Assembly: GCA_020205615.1 (NCBI GenBank)
Contig: CM035166.1
Span: 78,454,679 to 78,518,678 of the forward strand
Source of the DNA: Panax quinquefolius
Taxonomy: Eukaryota > Streptophyta > Magnoliopsida > Apiales > Araliaceae
DNA length: 64,000 bases
Direction of reading: 5' to 3'
Shown here: positions 1 through 10,937 of the stretch, one piece after another
Position numbering within the stretch: the first letter of the stretch is position 1
How the letters are laid out: the number at the start of each line of letters is the position of its first letter
Notes under the pieces: generated by a model
Databases searched by the model: none
The model's input: only the letters and a program-made list of their open reading frames with translations
Told to the model about the DNA's origin: nothing
Position numbers and translations under genes: made by a program

Positions 1-476
1 TATTGTTAAGGTAGAGATACGCTTGACATTGCATGTAATCGTGTAGAGAGCTTAAACTTCAACCTTCTTTGATTGCAGTTCACATAGAGATATAGTGAGT
101 TGGTTAATTTAGGTGTTTAACGGATTTCTATCTTAATTGTGGATTGATGTTAATATGGTATTAGTGCATCGAGAGGTGGCTCTTACTACTTTCGTGTTCT
201 TGATTATTAAACTGGGATATTAAATTGAGTTGGAATAAAGGTTTGAAAATCAGAGTGAAGCTCAGGGTGAAATCATAAGTCTAATTCTCCATTAATTGTT
301 TGAAATTCCGGATTTCAATATTGGTGACTGTTTCGTGATAGTTTATTTATTTATTAATTTAGTTTTTTTTATATATAATTTAAAACCATTGAATTGATTA
401 GTTTAATAAAATTAGGGTTAATACAAAATTGATAATTGTGAAGTTAAAATTCTTGATAATTTGTCCTCGTGGGAAC
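1..476 (-). repeat. Repeat R copy B, left arm (host of the Ogre insertion)
   Basis: Read on the minus strand this stretch matches R copy A (about 40262-40720). Shared landmarks include the TCGTTCCCACATAGACTAG-like motif and the block ending AATCAAAGAAGGTT. The copy runs off the left window edge and is cut at 476/477 by the Ogre element; its remaining 81 bp are at 20735-20815. No coding capacity is visible. The family is unclassified; see copy A for termini. Confidence 0.85.
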
Positions 477-1372
477 TGTAGACACTCGAAATTTTTTGTC
501 TTCTTTATTAATAACATTGCGGGAGGGATGATTAAGTCTTTTAACGAGAGAACCACGAAAGACAATCCAAATCCATCTAGGATACTACCGAAAGTTCAAC
601 ATCAAACCCCGAATCGCGATGCAGGAGTAACCAAATCCAACCTCGAGAGATAACCCCGAGGCTGCGGATACAATAACGAACACACACCAGAGAAGACCGA
701 TTAATCTCAGAGACAACCCCAAGGTATCCAGTCTCGGTCCCAACCATGGAATAGCCACCAACCTTGGTGATAACCCCAAGGAATGCGATTTGGCGATAAC
801 CCGAAATGTTTGTTTCAAATGCGACCCGACTTCAATCTCGGTAGCTCCACAACGAGATACACCTGTACAACCCAAAGAATAACATCGGAAGACAGGCACA
901 CCTCAAAGATGACAATGAGGACCTTCAACAATTGCAGCAGTCCAATCTCAGTGAAGCTTGAGCAACGTCTGCTTTATCAGCCCAATCCGGCGATAACACC
1001 AGTGAGGGGCAACATCATCATCTCATCAAACACGATGCCACGTCACGTCTCTATGCAACGATGTCCCACAAGGCTAACCAATCCCGAGTGACTATTGTAA
1101 TGGTAGTAGCGGATGAAAGTTGAAGCTTGAAGACCGGAGGGCATCGTCCCATCTTCAATGACTTCGCACAAACTCTAATCCCATGCCATCGTACAACTCT
1201 CGATAATGGCGGTCCGAAATAGGTCATGTATACCTCAAACGGATGCCCGAATTGCACTTCTAAAAGTTTGAGTGGACATTACAGTGCCTGAGTCCACGTA
1301 CTTCGAAACGACCCGACCCGCCAAACCCGGGCCAACCCGGGTTAACTCTGGTACACCTGCGCCTAATATGCC

Positions 1373-1380
1373 TATAAATA
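1373..1380 (+). promoter_or_regulatory. TATA box of the 5' LTR
   Basis: TATAAATA in the context CCTATAAATAGAGGGC, conserved at the same place in the 3' LTR (19106-19113). It lies about 900 bp into the LTR and is the best candidate for the U3 core promoter. The start site is inferred to lie about 30 bp downstream. Confidence 0.7.
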
Positions 1381-1689
1381 GAGGGCTTGGGGTGCTGATT
1401 TTCTAAGAGAAAAAGATGGGAAAACCTTGCACAATTCGCTCCGCACTCGTCCATACAGTGTATTTTCCCTCTTTTAAACACCTGTGAGCTCATATATAGC
1501 TTCTTTTGTACCCACAAAAGCCAGTGTTTACCCACTCTAAAGATATAAAATCCTTTTTTAGCAGTTAGCTGTAAGCCTTCTCACACACTTTAGAGTTTTT
1601 CTCTTCATCTTTTCACACACCCTTCTACACGTTGAGAGTCGTGTGTTGCTTTTGCTTTTGCGGACTTGATTCAGTGGTTTCATATCGAT

Positions 1690-1782
1690 CTGTATATATA
1701 TATATATATATATATATTGACTAACATTATCGAGTTATGCCTCGATTGAGCCTAGACTTCAGCCTGAAGTGTTTATTTGCTT

Positions 1783-1814
<32 letters not shown>

Positions 1815-1995
1815 TTATATATATATATATGAACTGTGTGTCGAACTTTGTTCGATGAGCCTAAACTTCGGTCTGGAGCATTTACTTCTTTAATATATAT
1901 ATATATATATATATATTTATACTTATATATATATTAACTATGTGTCGAACTCTGTTCGATGAACCTGGATTTTATATCCGGTGCATTTATTGCTT
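1690..1995 (+). repeat. LTR subrepeats separated by (TA)n
   Basis: Three imperfect units of about 60-70 bp start near 1720, 1831 and 1936. They share a TGTGTCGAACTYTGTTCGATG-type core followed by an ATCCGGTGCATTTATTGC-like end. Each is separated by TATATA runs. The 3' LTR carries four such units. Confidence 0.8.
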
Positions 1996-2950
1996 ATATA
2001 TATATATTTATTTATTTTCGTCCTGCCTGGAGTTTCCTTCGTGGCAGTTGATCGCTCATACGGCTTTATTTACATTTCTGATCCCCCATGGAGGTGCTTC
2101 GTGGTTGGTGATCTATACGTATATATATATATACTGACTTTTATATATATATACCTGCCTTCGCTTTCATACAAATTGTAGCATTACGTGCGCTTTAGGA
2201 ATCATGTGATCTGATTCATCCCATTGGATCTAGATTCGGTTTCCGTGATGTACATTTTCAAATTTGTAAGCGACTTTGTAAATTATTCTGCGGTGTCTGA
2301 ATTTCCTCAGATGGTTTTCATACCCACGAGGAAGTCGGCATTATTTTTGTATATATTATTTTCGTACGGATGCCTCGCATCCGTCAAATAAAATCAATCA
2401 AGCTGATCCCTAAATAAAGTGGGAGTGTAAAAGGTCTCAATTCCTATTGAGCATCAGGGTTTGAAAAACCTCTTTTATAAAACATCACTGTTATATCCTG
2501 CTAAAAAAATGAATTTTTACAAAAATTCAAACCCTGTGTATATAGGTTCGAACGAGGCCTCGCACAACTTCCATATAACAGCACATTGACCTACACACAC
2601 ACACACTCAAATAATAGTTTCTTGAAAAGAGGCGGTCACTATGGTAACACGAATGTCGGGGGGTGCCTAACACCTTCCTCCCGCATAACCAAGTCCCCGG
2701 ACCCTAAACGAATCTCGGTTTCACCGACCCGTATATCAGTGTCACACCACTGGGTCAATGTGCAAACCTTTTCTCGGTTGTGTTGGTACAACCATTTAAA
2801 AAACCAACTGGCGACTCTTAACAGTCCCATCGTCGACATCATACATGTCAGACATTTTTTACTTGTTTTTTCAAACAAATCTCACCTAAAATGAGAACAC
2901 CAAAGAACAAGTAACGGAAAGGGACATCCAAAAATCCCGACGTCGACAGG

Positions 2951-2968
2951 TGGCGACTCTGCTGGGGA
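2951..2968 (+). other. Primer-binding site of the Ogre element
   Basis: TGGCGACTCTGCTGGGGA begins two bases after the 5' LTR. This is the motif I associate with Ogre/Tat elements and a tRNA-Arg primer; the tRNA match itself was not verified. Confidence 0.8.
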
Positions 2969-3651
2969 CACCAGTAAGAGGACTTAAGCCGTTATTATAA
3001 TCTTTTCAAAACTGTTATCTGTTTGAGTGTGGGTGTTGCATTTACATTTTTGATAAATGTGTACGAATGCATTTCCTTATTGCACTTAGTGCTTCGCACC
3101 ATAACTGCTTATGATATTAGTGCTTCGCGCCATATCTGCTTGTGATATTAGTGCTTCGCACATGTCATCATTTTCATACTGTGAGACGCGATGTATGTGA
3201 ATGTATGTTGTGTGGTCCCTCCACCAGGAGGCTATCCCGTCGATGTTTGATTACTGGAGTCGTGAGAAGACTAATTCTCCGAGGCTCAGGAAAAGGCACC
3301 ACCCAAATTCGCTCCAGTTGAATGACCGGATTAACTTCCCGTCAAGTAGATTGCGATGATTTGGGAACCTTCATGCCCAAAAAGCCGCGAGAGTAACCTA
3401 AGATAGGTCAGCCTCTGATAAACCCAAAGCGGAGGAAAGTCTCTTCATGCTCTCATTTCAATTACTTGTAAACACAAATTACTTGTAAATTCATACCATA
3501 TCTATCTCCATGTAATGAGAAATATGAAGAAATGTGTACACATACATATTAACATGCTATAAACAGCTGACACCCGTTGTGCAGGATAAAAATTCCTAAA
3601 ATGGACACATCACATAACATGTTATTGCATACATTCCCTAAAGACTAAACT
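2969..3651 (+). other. Ogre 5' leader with short tandem repeat
   Basis: Untranslated leader between the primer site and gag. About 3085-3170 holds roughly three copies of a unit of about 35 bp centred on TATTAGTGCTTCGC. Many Ogre elements carry an extra reading frame before gag; the leader here is under 700 bp and I see no such frame. Confidence 0.6.
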
Positions 3652-4702
3652 ATGCAAGTCTTTCGCAGGGAATCAATCGGACCTACTACCTGGTCAAAAT
3701 CCAAAAAGGCAACAGGCCTACAGTCAATCATGTCGTCATCCGACCAGACTGAACTTAATCCAGTTTCTCGCAAAGAATTCGACGGATTAAGAAAGCAAAT
3801 TATAGATTTGGCTGTTCTACTAAAAGAATTACACCAGTCTACACAGGGTCAGAAAATACCCGTACATGCTGAATCCTCCACACAAGGAGGAATCCTAGTC
3901 ATTACCATACCTGAACTACAGTTGGATACGACCAACAAAACTCATGATGCTGCCTATCCCACTGGAGATCCAGACACTAGCGACATCGAAAAGAAAGTCC
4001 TCCAAATGGAAGAGACCCTTCGCGCTATCAAAGGAATTGGAACACACGGGAGTGTTTCATATGTTGATCTGTGTATTTTTCCTGGTGTTCATTACCCAGA
4101 AAAATTTAAAACTCCTGACTTTGAAAAATATGACGGGTTAGGAGATCCTTATACACATTTAAAAGTATTTATTGGAGAACTTGGATCCTATACAGAGGAT
4201 GAAAAACTCAGAATGCAGTTGTTCCAAAAGAGTCTAACTGGAGAAGCCCGTTCGTGGTACACAAGATTAGACAACTCCAAAATCCATAGCTGGGAAGAGC
4301 TAGCACATGCCTTCCTCACTCAATACAGTTTTCAAACTCAGATGGCTCCTGATCGGTATCAAATTACCAAGATCAAGAAACAGTCTTAACGAGTCTTTCA
4401 GAGAGTATGCTCAGAGGTGGAGATGCCTGGCTGCTCAAGTTAGTCCTTCCATGACAGAATCAGAAATGGTCATAACTTTCATAGATATAGAAGAAGCTCC
4501 CTTCTGTGAGAGAGTTTTAGCCGGCATCGGCAAACCATTTTCTGAAATGGTCAAGCATGGGGAGATGGCTGAGATGGGATTGAAGTTAAGAAAGATTCAA
4601 GACCTAGCTACACTCAAAGCTGTTGCGGATCACATCCAATCTGGAAATATGGGAACAACCTCCGGAGGGTCCATAAAAAGAAAGAGGAAGATGTTTCCCT
4701 GA
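3652..4702 (+). pseudogene. gag: gag, capsid region (frameshifted)
   Basis: Gag coats the element RNA in virus-like particles. The first open frame (3652-4389, 245 codons) contains the retrotransposon gag core, with PEKFKTPDFEKYDGLGDPYTH and the WYTRLD motif near its C-terminal third. The same domain continues in another frame from about 4385 to 4702 with SFREYAQRWR, so a frameshift near 4385 splits it. The ATG at 3652 is the first in frame, but the internal ATG at 3730 (MSSSDQTE) is an equally plausible start. The lineage call rests on similarity to Tat/Ogre gag from family knowledge. Confidence 0.85.
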
Positions 4703-4731
4703 TACTACAGGGGCAAAAAGGTAATCAAAAC

Positions 4732-5070
4732 ATGCCTATTCAAAGGAGAAACTACACTCCCTTTCCAGCACAGTCTACAAACCCTCCAATACCAAAAGGT
4801 GGAGAAGTTAAACGCCCTCGAGTGTTTACACCCTTAGGGGATACCCTCGAGAACATTCTTAATCGTCTGACAACACAGAAGAAAATTACGCATCTTCTTC
4901 CACCAGCCAGCCCTAATGGACGGGGTTTCAATGCTGCTAGGAAATGTGCTTATCATGCTGGGGCACCTGGACACGATACTCAAGATTGTTGGGCCTTGAA
5001 ACACAAGATCCAGGGCCTAATAGACAACGGAGAGATCATGGTCACCAAACCAGATCAGCCTCATGTTTAA
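4732..5070 (+). pseudogene. gag C-terminal module with first zinc knuckle-like motif
   Basis: A 112-codon open stretch following the capsid part. It has a segment with LENILNRLTTQKKITHLLPP, then a CAYHAGAPGHDTQDC motif (C-x2-H-x4-GH-x4-C, residues about 81-95), then CWALKHKIQGLIDNGEI. This arrangement is typical of the Tat/Ogre gag-pro junction. It ends at a TAA at 5068. A diverged second copy of the whole module occurs at about 5440-5660. Confidence 0.8.
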
Positions 5071-5186
5071 GATAACCCTCTTCCTCAACATAAAGAAAAA
5101 GAGGTCAACATGATTAATTGGAGCAATGGACAGAGTTCCAATTTCAGCTGTGATTCCTCCCAGACCATCAAAGACGGTGATGACAG

Positions 5187-6919
5187 ATGGGATTATGCCA
5201 AGTTCCAATTCACAATGGAATGAAAGATGAAACTCTCTGCAAACAAATTGAGCAATTGGCGGAACTGGTGACTTATCAACATCAAGTGACTCATCAGTTA
5301 ATCAGCCAGGAGCATGCCAGTCTCCGACCTATTGTCATGAATATTCCCTCGTCACTTTCAGAAAATGAAATGCTGGAAGAAAAAGTGACAAAGAGAGCAA
5401 ATGCCAAAGCCCATCGGGATTACACCAACAAAAGGGAATTCACCTATTTGGGCCAACCTATGGAGGAAATTCTTCATATGTTAATCAATGAAGGAAGGAT
5501 CAGTTCCCTTCTACCTCCAATCAACCCCCGTTCGGGACGGTACAACTCTGATGGAGTATGTCAATATCACTCCCAGTCTAGCGGTCACAGCACAGAAGAA
5601 TGCTGGGCACTCCGCCACCTTATTCAAAATCTAATCGAAAGTGGTGTCCTGCGCCTAGTAGACGACGACACTTTGTTACGTGCAAGTGAGAATGCAGGCC
5701 CTAACAAGTGGAAAAGTGTGGTAGCAGTCATATCCACTGAAACTGATGGGATTAATACCTTACTCACAACGCCAACAATTCAACTCAAGGGAGGAAACAA
5801 TCCTTTGAAAGTGGCCACTCCCGAGCCAATCAACTTGCCATACAGAGCACAATATCCTATTGTTAGCTTGTGCAAGGTTTCGTGGAATTATGGAGAAGGT
5901 GAAAGATCCACCTCACATACAACTGCTGTAGTGACGATGGAAAATCCACTGTATCTCCCCCATCAGGTGATGAAGTCTACCACCAAATCGAAGGGGAAAA
6001 TACCCATGGAGAAGATTAAAAAATTCCTCCGCGATGTGGGTCATAATGAAGCTACGGTGGTTTTAAGCTTGAAAGAAACTCCACAACAAATATCAATTTT
6101 GGACTTGGTCCTAACTTCCGAGAACCACCGGAAGGTCTTGTTAAAGGTTTTGGAAGAAGCTTATTTCCCAACATCAGTGGATACGGAAAATTTTCAACAT
6201 ATGGTTGATCACATTTTCAACAACAATGTGATATCCTTCACTGATGATGACATACCACCCGAAGGAACCAGTCATTACAAACCGTTGCACATTATGGTAG
6301 CTAGAGTCTTAATAGATGGAGGTTCCTCTCTGAATATTTGCCCATACGCTACCTTGGGGAAGATGAATATCAATCTCAACAGAATTCACAGTAGCCATAC
6401 TATCATCAAAGCTTTTGATGGAGCCCGCCGTAATTCGGTCGGAGTAATTGAGCTGTCAATCGAAATTGGTCCCCACACATTCTGCGTATCCTTCCATGTG
6501 CTCAAGATAGATTCGGGATACAACCTGCTCTTGGGACAACCGTGGATTCATATGGCAGGGGCAGTCCCCTCCATTCTTCATCAATAGTTGAAATACATCA
6601 TCAACAATAGCCTCGTCACAGTTAATGCTGAACCGGAGATTCCTCAGCACGGGGACATGCCATTCATCAATGCCAATGAGGATGTTGAGCGAATTTATTT
6701 TCATACTTTGGAAATAAGCAATATCCAATACCATATTTGTTGGGCGCCATTGCCGAACCCAAGATTTACTGCTTTGAAATGATGTCAGCCACTCAAGAAA
6801 TGATGTCGTTGGGTCATAAACCGGGACAAGGGTTGGGTAAAGATTGCTGTGGTATCAAAACCCTATTAAACAACCAAGTAAGTGGAACATTTGGACTAGG
6901 CTATTTCGACCATCTCTAG
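5187..6919 (+). pseudogene. gag-pro: second zinc-knuckle module, aspartic protease, G-patch-like tail
   Basis: The main open frame is 5187-6587 (466 codons). A second zinc-knuckle module (CQYHSQSSGHSTEEC) lies near residues 124-138. The retropepsin-like protease lies near residues 370-460: its active-site loop reads LIDGGSSLNICP (Tat elements usually have a D-N/T-G type loop) and the domain ends with LLGQPWIHMAGA. A TAG at 6585-6587 interrupts the frame, which continues to 6782. A frameshifted segment to 6919 carries GHKPGQGLGKD, a G-patch-like motif seen downstream of protease in this lineage. The protease processes gag-pol in functional relatives; here it is a decayed copy. Confidence 0.8.
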
Positions 6920-6931
6920 TCATAGGAATCC

Positions 6932-7324
6932 TCATAAGCATCGTGATTCCTTGACTTCAACCATGTGGCGTTTAGTTTCGCCAAATCTCGAGTCCGCACA
7001 ACCTTCCGTAAAGGTGCCAGCCAATGTAATGGCTATGTTATGTCCCAAGCCGGTACCGGTGAAGGAGAAAGAAATCTTTGTTCCAAATCCTGCGGTGGAA
7101 GAAGAGGAATGAAGAATCAAGCAAGACGTCATACGAATGATGTCTGGTATATGCATCATTGTTCATGATGAATATACCAATAGATACACCCTAGACGATG
7201 ATTGCCCAGACGTAATGGCCATCATTCGGGACAGGGAGGATGATGACAATCCCTCCATCACTGCGGTCCATTCGGACTTTACCCTTACCAATTGGAGCAG
7301 CATTCCTTACTTTGGTCGACGAGG
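6932..7324 (+). pseudogene. Linker region between protease and RT, upstream exon
   Basis: Weakly conserved linker. The open stretch 7137-7324 (MMSGICIIVHDEYTNRYTLD...) runs into a putative splice donor at 7325. An acidic stretch (DREDDD) is present. No enzymatic motif is visible. It joins in frame with the RT exon if the intron is removed. Confidence 0.5.
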
Positions 7325-7474
7325 GTAAAATGGGCAGAACTCTTTCTGCCCTGTAGATATAATAACTACTTACTTTTCTGTACAGTATTAGCAGTTTATT
7401 TTGCCAGTATATGCTAACACTGTGTATGATCAACACATTTCATATATACTAAGTGAAAGCATATTTTGTTTCAG
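7325..7474 (+). other. Putative 150 bp intron separating gag-pro from RT
   Basis: Donor GAGG|GTAAAA and acceptor TTTTGTTTCAG|GACT, with an ACTAAG-type branch-like sequence near 7448. The intron is T-rich, starts with an in-frame TAA (7326-7328) and is a multiple of three. Removing it joins the upstream frame to the RT frame without a shift. Ogre elements are known to carry an intron at this position; splicing here is inferred from sequence only. Confidence 0.65.
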
Positions 7475-9004
7475 GACTCTGAATTTAGATGTGACTGTAC
7501 TTGTGGATACGATGCCTTTCCTACACAAGGATTGTACCTTTGATGTAGAGATGAATTCAGCCTTGATGGAAATACAGGATGACATTGAGGTGCCTCTAGA
7601 AATTCAAGAATGGGTCAAAGACCAACTCAAACCCAACCTTGATCAAACCACTTCTTTCAATCTCGGAACCTTAGAAAGCCCCAAGTTAATCCAGATTGGT
7701 TCAGACCTTACCCCAAACCAACGGAATGATATGGTTACGCTATTAACCCAATTCCAGGATGTGTTTTCATGGTCTCATGAAGACATGGTGGGTTTATCCA
7801 CTGACATTTTCCTTCATCGCCTTCCAATTAAAGAGGGATTTAAGCCATTCAAGCAGAAACTCAGGCGATTGAAACCTAAGTGGACTTTAAAGGTGAAAGA
7901 AGAAATTGTGAAACAATTTCAAGATGGCATCATAATGGTGTCTACATATCCTGAGTGGATATCCAACATTGTACCCGTGCCTAAACCTGGAGGGAAGGTG
8001 CAAGTTTGCGTGGATTACTGGGACTTGAATAAATCTTACTTAAAAGACATCTTTCTCGTGCCATTTATCCACATTCTCATTGACAATACTGTGCAATACG
8101 ACATGTACTTCTTTGCTGATTGCTTTGCGGGGTATCATCAGATTATGGTTACCGAGGAAGATCATGAGAAAACTGCTTTCATCACTCCTTGGGGAACTTT
8201 TTGCTATAGACGGTTGTCATTCGGCCTCATCAATGCCGGAGCCACCTATCAACGAGCTATGATGGCTCTTTTCCACGACTTAATGCATAAAGAGATCGAG
8301 ATCTACGTGGATGACATCATTGTCAAGTCCCGTAAGGAGGATGACCATATAGACCATCTCAAGAAGCTATTCAACAGGTTGCGTAAGTACAACTTGAAGT
8401 TGAATCTAGCTAAATGCACCTTTGGCGTTAAATCAGGCAAGTAGCTAGGATTTCTAGTCAGCCACAAAAGGATTGAGCTGGATCTTACCAAAATCCAAAC
8501 CATCACCGAAATGCCCATTCCTCAGACAGAGAAGGAAATAAGGGGATTTTTTTGGGAAGAATCAACTTCATCAGCAGGTTTATCTCCCAACTCATAGCAA
8601 CCTGTGAGCCAATCTTTAAGCTATTAAGGAAGAACTCCTCCATGAAATGGAATGATGAGTGTCAGAAGGCCTTCCTTACAATCATGAAACAGCTAGTCAA
8701 AGCTCCCGTTTTGGTGCCACCCAGGGATGATGTTCCCCTATTTATGTATCTGTCCATAAGTGACAATGCCATGGGCTGCATGCTAGGACAGAAGGATGAT
8801 AGAGGCCAAGAACGAGCTATCTATTACCTTAGCAAAAGGTTCAGCAGTAGTGAACACAAGTACACTCTGATCGAAAAAATGTGTTGTGCTTTAGCATGGG
8901 CTTCCACGAGGTTACAACATTACCTCCATGGTCACACAACCCATCTCATATCCCGCGTTGATCCTCTCAAGTACGTGTTCAACAAACCTATATTAAATTG
9001 CTGA
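7475..9004 (+). pseudogene. pol: pol: reverse transcriptase and first RNase H
   Basis: RT copies element RNA into DNA and RNase H degrades the template. The open frame to 8444 covers the RT fingers and palm: KVQVCVDYWDLNKSYLKD, TAFITPWGTFCYRRLSFGL and the catalytic YVDD box (IEIYVDDIIVKS). The usual VDYRDLNK motif reads VDYWDLNK. A TAG at 8442-8444 and a frameshift near 8548 break the frame. From 8552 to 9004 the connection domain and the N-terminal part of RNase H continue (MKWNDECQKAF, then AIYYLSKRFSSSEHKYT). Lineage: Ty3/gypsy, Tat. Confidence 0.9.
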
Positions 9005-9773
9005 CTGTTTAGATGGTAGTTGATCCTACAACAATTTGATATCGTATATATGACTCAAAAGTCCATCAAAGGTCAAGAAATCGCGGATCAACTGGCCGCC
9101 ACACCTTTAGGGGATTTCAAACCCTTGGAAACATATTTCCCTGATGAAGGAGTAATGACAGTATAGCAACACCATCAGTACGATACGCGCCAATCATGGA
9201 AGATGTATTTTGATGGAGCTGTTAATATGGAAGGTTCTGGAGCTGGAGCAGTTCTAGTGTCTGGTACGGGGAGTAGTATCCCATTGCTGTCAAATTACAG
9301 TTTGTCAGCACCAATAATATGGATGAGTATGAAGGTTGTCTCATGGGGCTAAAACTTGCCCGTTCAATGGGCATCAGGCGGTTAACTATCTTTGGAGATT
9401 CGGAGTTGGTAATCAAACAATCCACCGGAATCTATCAAACCAAGGAACTACTTTGCTGCCTTACCATCGGCAGGTTTTACGGATGGTTTTGGAGTTCGAA
9501 GAAATCTCCTTTCTACACATTCCTCATAATAGGAATGACTTTGCGGACGCATTAGCAACTTTGGCCTCCTTGATTAGTATATCAGAAAAGGAACACTTGC
9601 CAAGCGTCACAATTTCCTTGAACAAGGCCCCAGCCTATAGGAATTACGTTGGAGAAGTATCAGATGAGCTACCACCCATCCATCATCCTTGGTATCAGCA
9701 TATCAAGGAATATCTACGAGATAGATCTACACCCGCTGGGGCGAGCCCGACTGAGAAAAGGTGGATCCATTGA
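9005..9773 (+). pseudogene. Second (archaeal-type) RNase H domain, frameshifted
   Basis: After the first RNase H comes a second with its own motifs: WKMYFDGAVNMEGSGAGAV (about 9198-9255), then DEYEGCLMGLKLA and IFGDSELVIKQ (9319-9430), then in another frame NDFADALATLAS (about 9530-9570). These supply the D-E-D-D type acidic positions of the additional RNase H that is characteristic of the Tat lineage. At least two frameshifts and a TAG at 9164-9166 disrupt it. The tail to 9773 leads towards the integrase N-terminus. Confidence 0.8.
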
Positions 9774-9872
9774 ATTGCAATTAAATTCTACCTGAGTGGA
9801 GATGCGCTCTACAAAAGAGATGCAGGACTAGGTCTCCTCAGATGTTTGGACAAAGATTAAGCCCAAAGGCTT

Positions 9873-10937
9873 ATGGATGAAATCCATGGTGGAGTCTGTG
9901 GCCCCCACATGAGTGGCTCCCTCCTTGTCAAGAAAGTCCTCAGGATGGGACATTATTGGCTATCTCTCAAAGCTGATTGCAACGACCACGTCAAAAGATG
10001 CTATCAGTGCCAGATTCATAGGAATGCTATACACGCCCCTCCACGGGAACTCCACAATATGAGTTCACCTTGGCCTTTCTCAATGTGGGGAATGGACGTT
10101 ATCGGGCCCATCGAGCCTAAAGCCAGTAATGGTCACCGATTTATCTTCACCATGATCGACTACTTCACCAAGTGGGTAGAAGAAGCCTCCTTCCCCAGGG
10201 TTACTAAAGAAGTCATCATTGCTTTCATCAGAAACAATGTTGTTTGTCGATATGGACAACCAGAGGTGATTGTGTCAGACAAAGCCAAAAACCTCAACAA
10301 CAAAATGATGGAGGAATTATGCAGTAAATTCCACATCAAACATCTTAACTTTGTCATCTATCGTCTGAAGATGAACGGTGCTGTTGAAGTGGCTAACAAA
10401 AACATCAAGAAGATTATGCAAAAGATGTCCGCCAACCACAAAGATTGGCCCGACCTATTCCCTCTGACTCTGTTAGCCTACAGAACCTCAATGCGCACTT
10501 CAACTGGGGCAACCCCCTACGCTTTAACCTATGGGATAGAAGCAGTGCTCCCCATAGAAGTTGAGATGGAATCCCTCAGAGTGTTGATAGACGCTCAGCT
10601 GGATGAAGACCAATGGGTACAAGACATGTATCACCAATTATCTCTAATAGATGAAAGGCGAACCGCGACTATCTTCCATGGACAGTTATATCAACAAAGG
10701 ATCGCCAGATCCTACAAAAAAAAAGTCCAGCTACGGCAGTTTAAACAACATGACTTGGTTTTGAAGAAGATTCTTGACAACCAAGATCAGGCTAAGGGAA
10801 AATTCGCTCCTAACTGGGAAGGCGCGTTTATTGTCAAGGAAGTATTGACAAGAGGTGCTCTCAGATTGCAAGAAATGGATGGCGATGAATTTTCACAACT
10901 CATCAACTCAGACACCGTGAAACGGTACTATGTCTGA
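9873..10937 (+). CDS. Integrase (354-codon open frame)
   Basis: Integrase inserts the cDNA into the genome. An H-H-C-C zinc-binding region is visible in the first 50 residues (HGGVCGPH, then C43 and C46 in CYQC). The catalytic core has D75 (GMDVIGPI), D136 (VIVSDKAKN) and E172 (NGAVEVANKN), giving the standard D,D35E spacing, although the flanking motifs are altered from the usual SDNGTNF and NGAVEAAN. The C-terminal part (KFAPNWEGAFIVKEVL near residues 310-325) resembles the Tat integrase tail. The native protein would begin further upstream in pol: the sequence before 9873 continues the domain but has a stop (TAA 9858-9860). It is the longest unbroken sense domain of the element. Confidence 0.85.
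   Translation: MDEIHGGVCGPHMSGSLLVKKVLRMGHYWLSLKADCNDHVKRCYQCQIHRNAIHAPPRELHNMSSPWPFSMWGMDVIGPIEPKASNGHRFIFTMIDYFTKWVEEASFPRVTKEVIIAFIRNNVVCRYGQPEVIVSDKAKNLNNKMMEELCSKFHIKHLNFVIYRLKMNGAVEVANKNIKKIMQKMSANHKDWPDLFPLTLLAYRTSMRTSTGATPYALTYGIEAVLPIEVEMESLRVLIDAQLDEDQWVQDMYHQLSLIDERRTATIFHGQLYQQRIARSYKKKVQLRQFKQHDLVLKKILDNQDQAKGKFAPNWEGAFIVKEVLTRGALRLQEMDGDEFSQLINSDTVKRYYV

Larger units (their letters stand above)
477..2948 (+). repeat. Ogre element 5' LTR
   Basis: 2472 bp, TGTAGACAC to GTCGACA. It pairs with 18195-20734 along its whole length. It contains a TATA box at 1373-1380, three AT-separated subrepeats (about 1720-1995), a CA microsatellite near 2591-2608, and the sequence TGGCGACTCT at 2809-2818, which repeats the first ten bases of the primer-binding site. 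Short open frames inside it are not credible genes. Confidence 0.95.

Noticed and set aside
585..1535. Open frames of 68-104 codons on both strands in the Ogre 5' LTR
   Set aside because: They overlap each other, lie in non-coding LTR, are not kept in the 3' LTR and have no domain pattern.
1940..2181. Tyr/Ile-rich frames in the LTR
   Set aside because: They are translations of (TA)n runs.
3085..3170. Riboswitch or tRNA-like structure in the Ogre leader
   Set aside because: It is a simple tandem repeat of about 35 bp with no tRNA-like arms or known fold.
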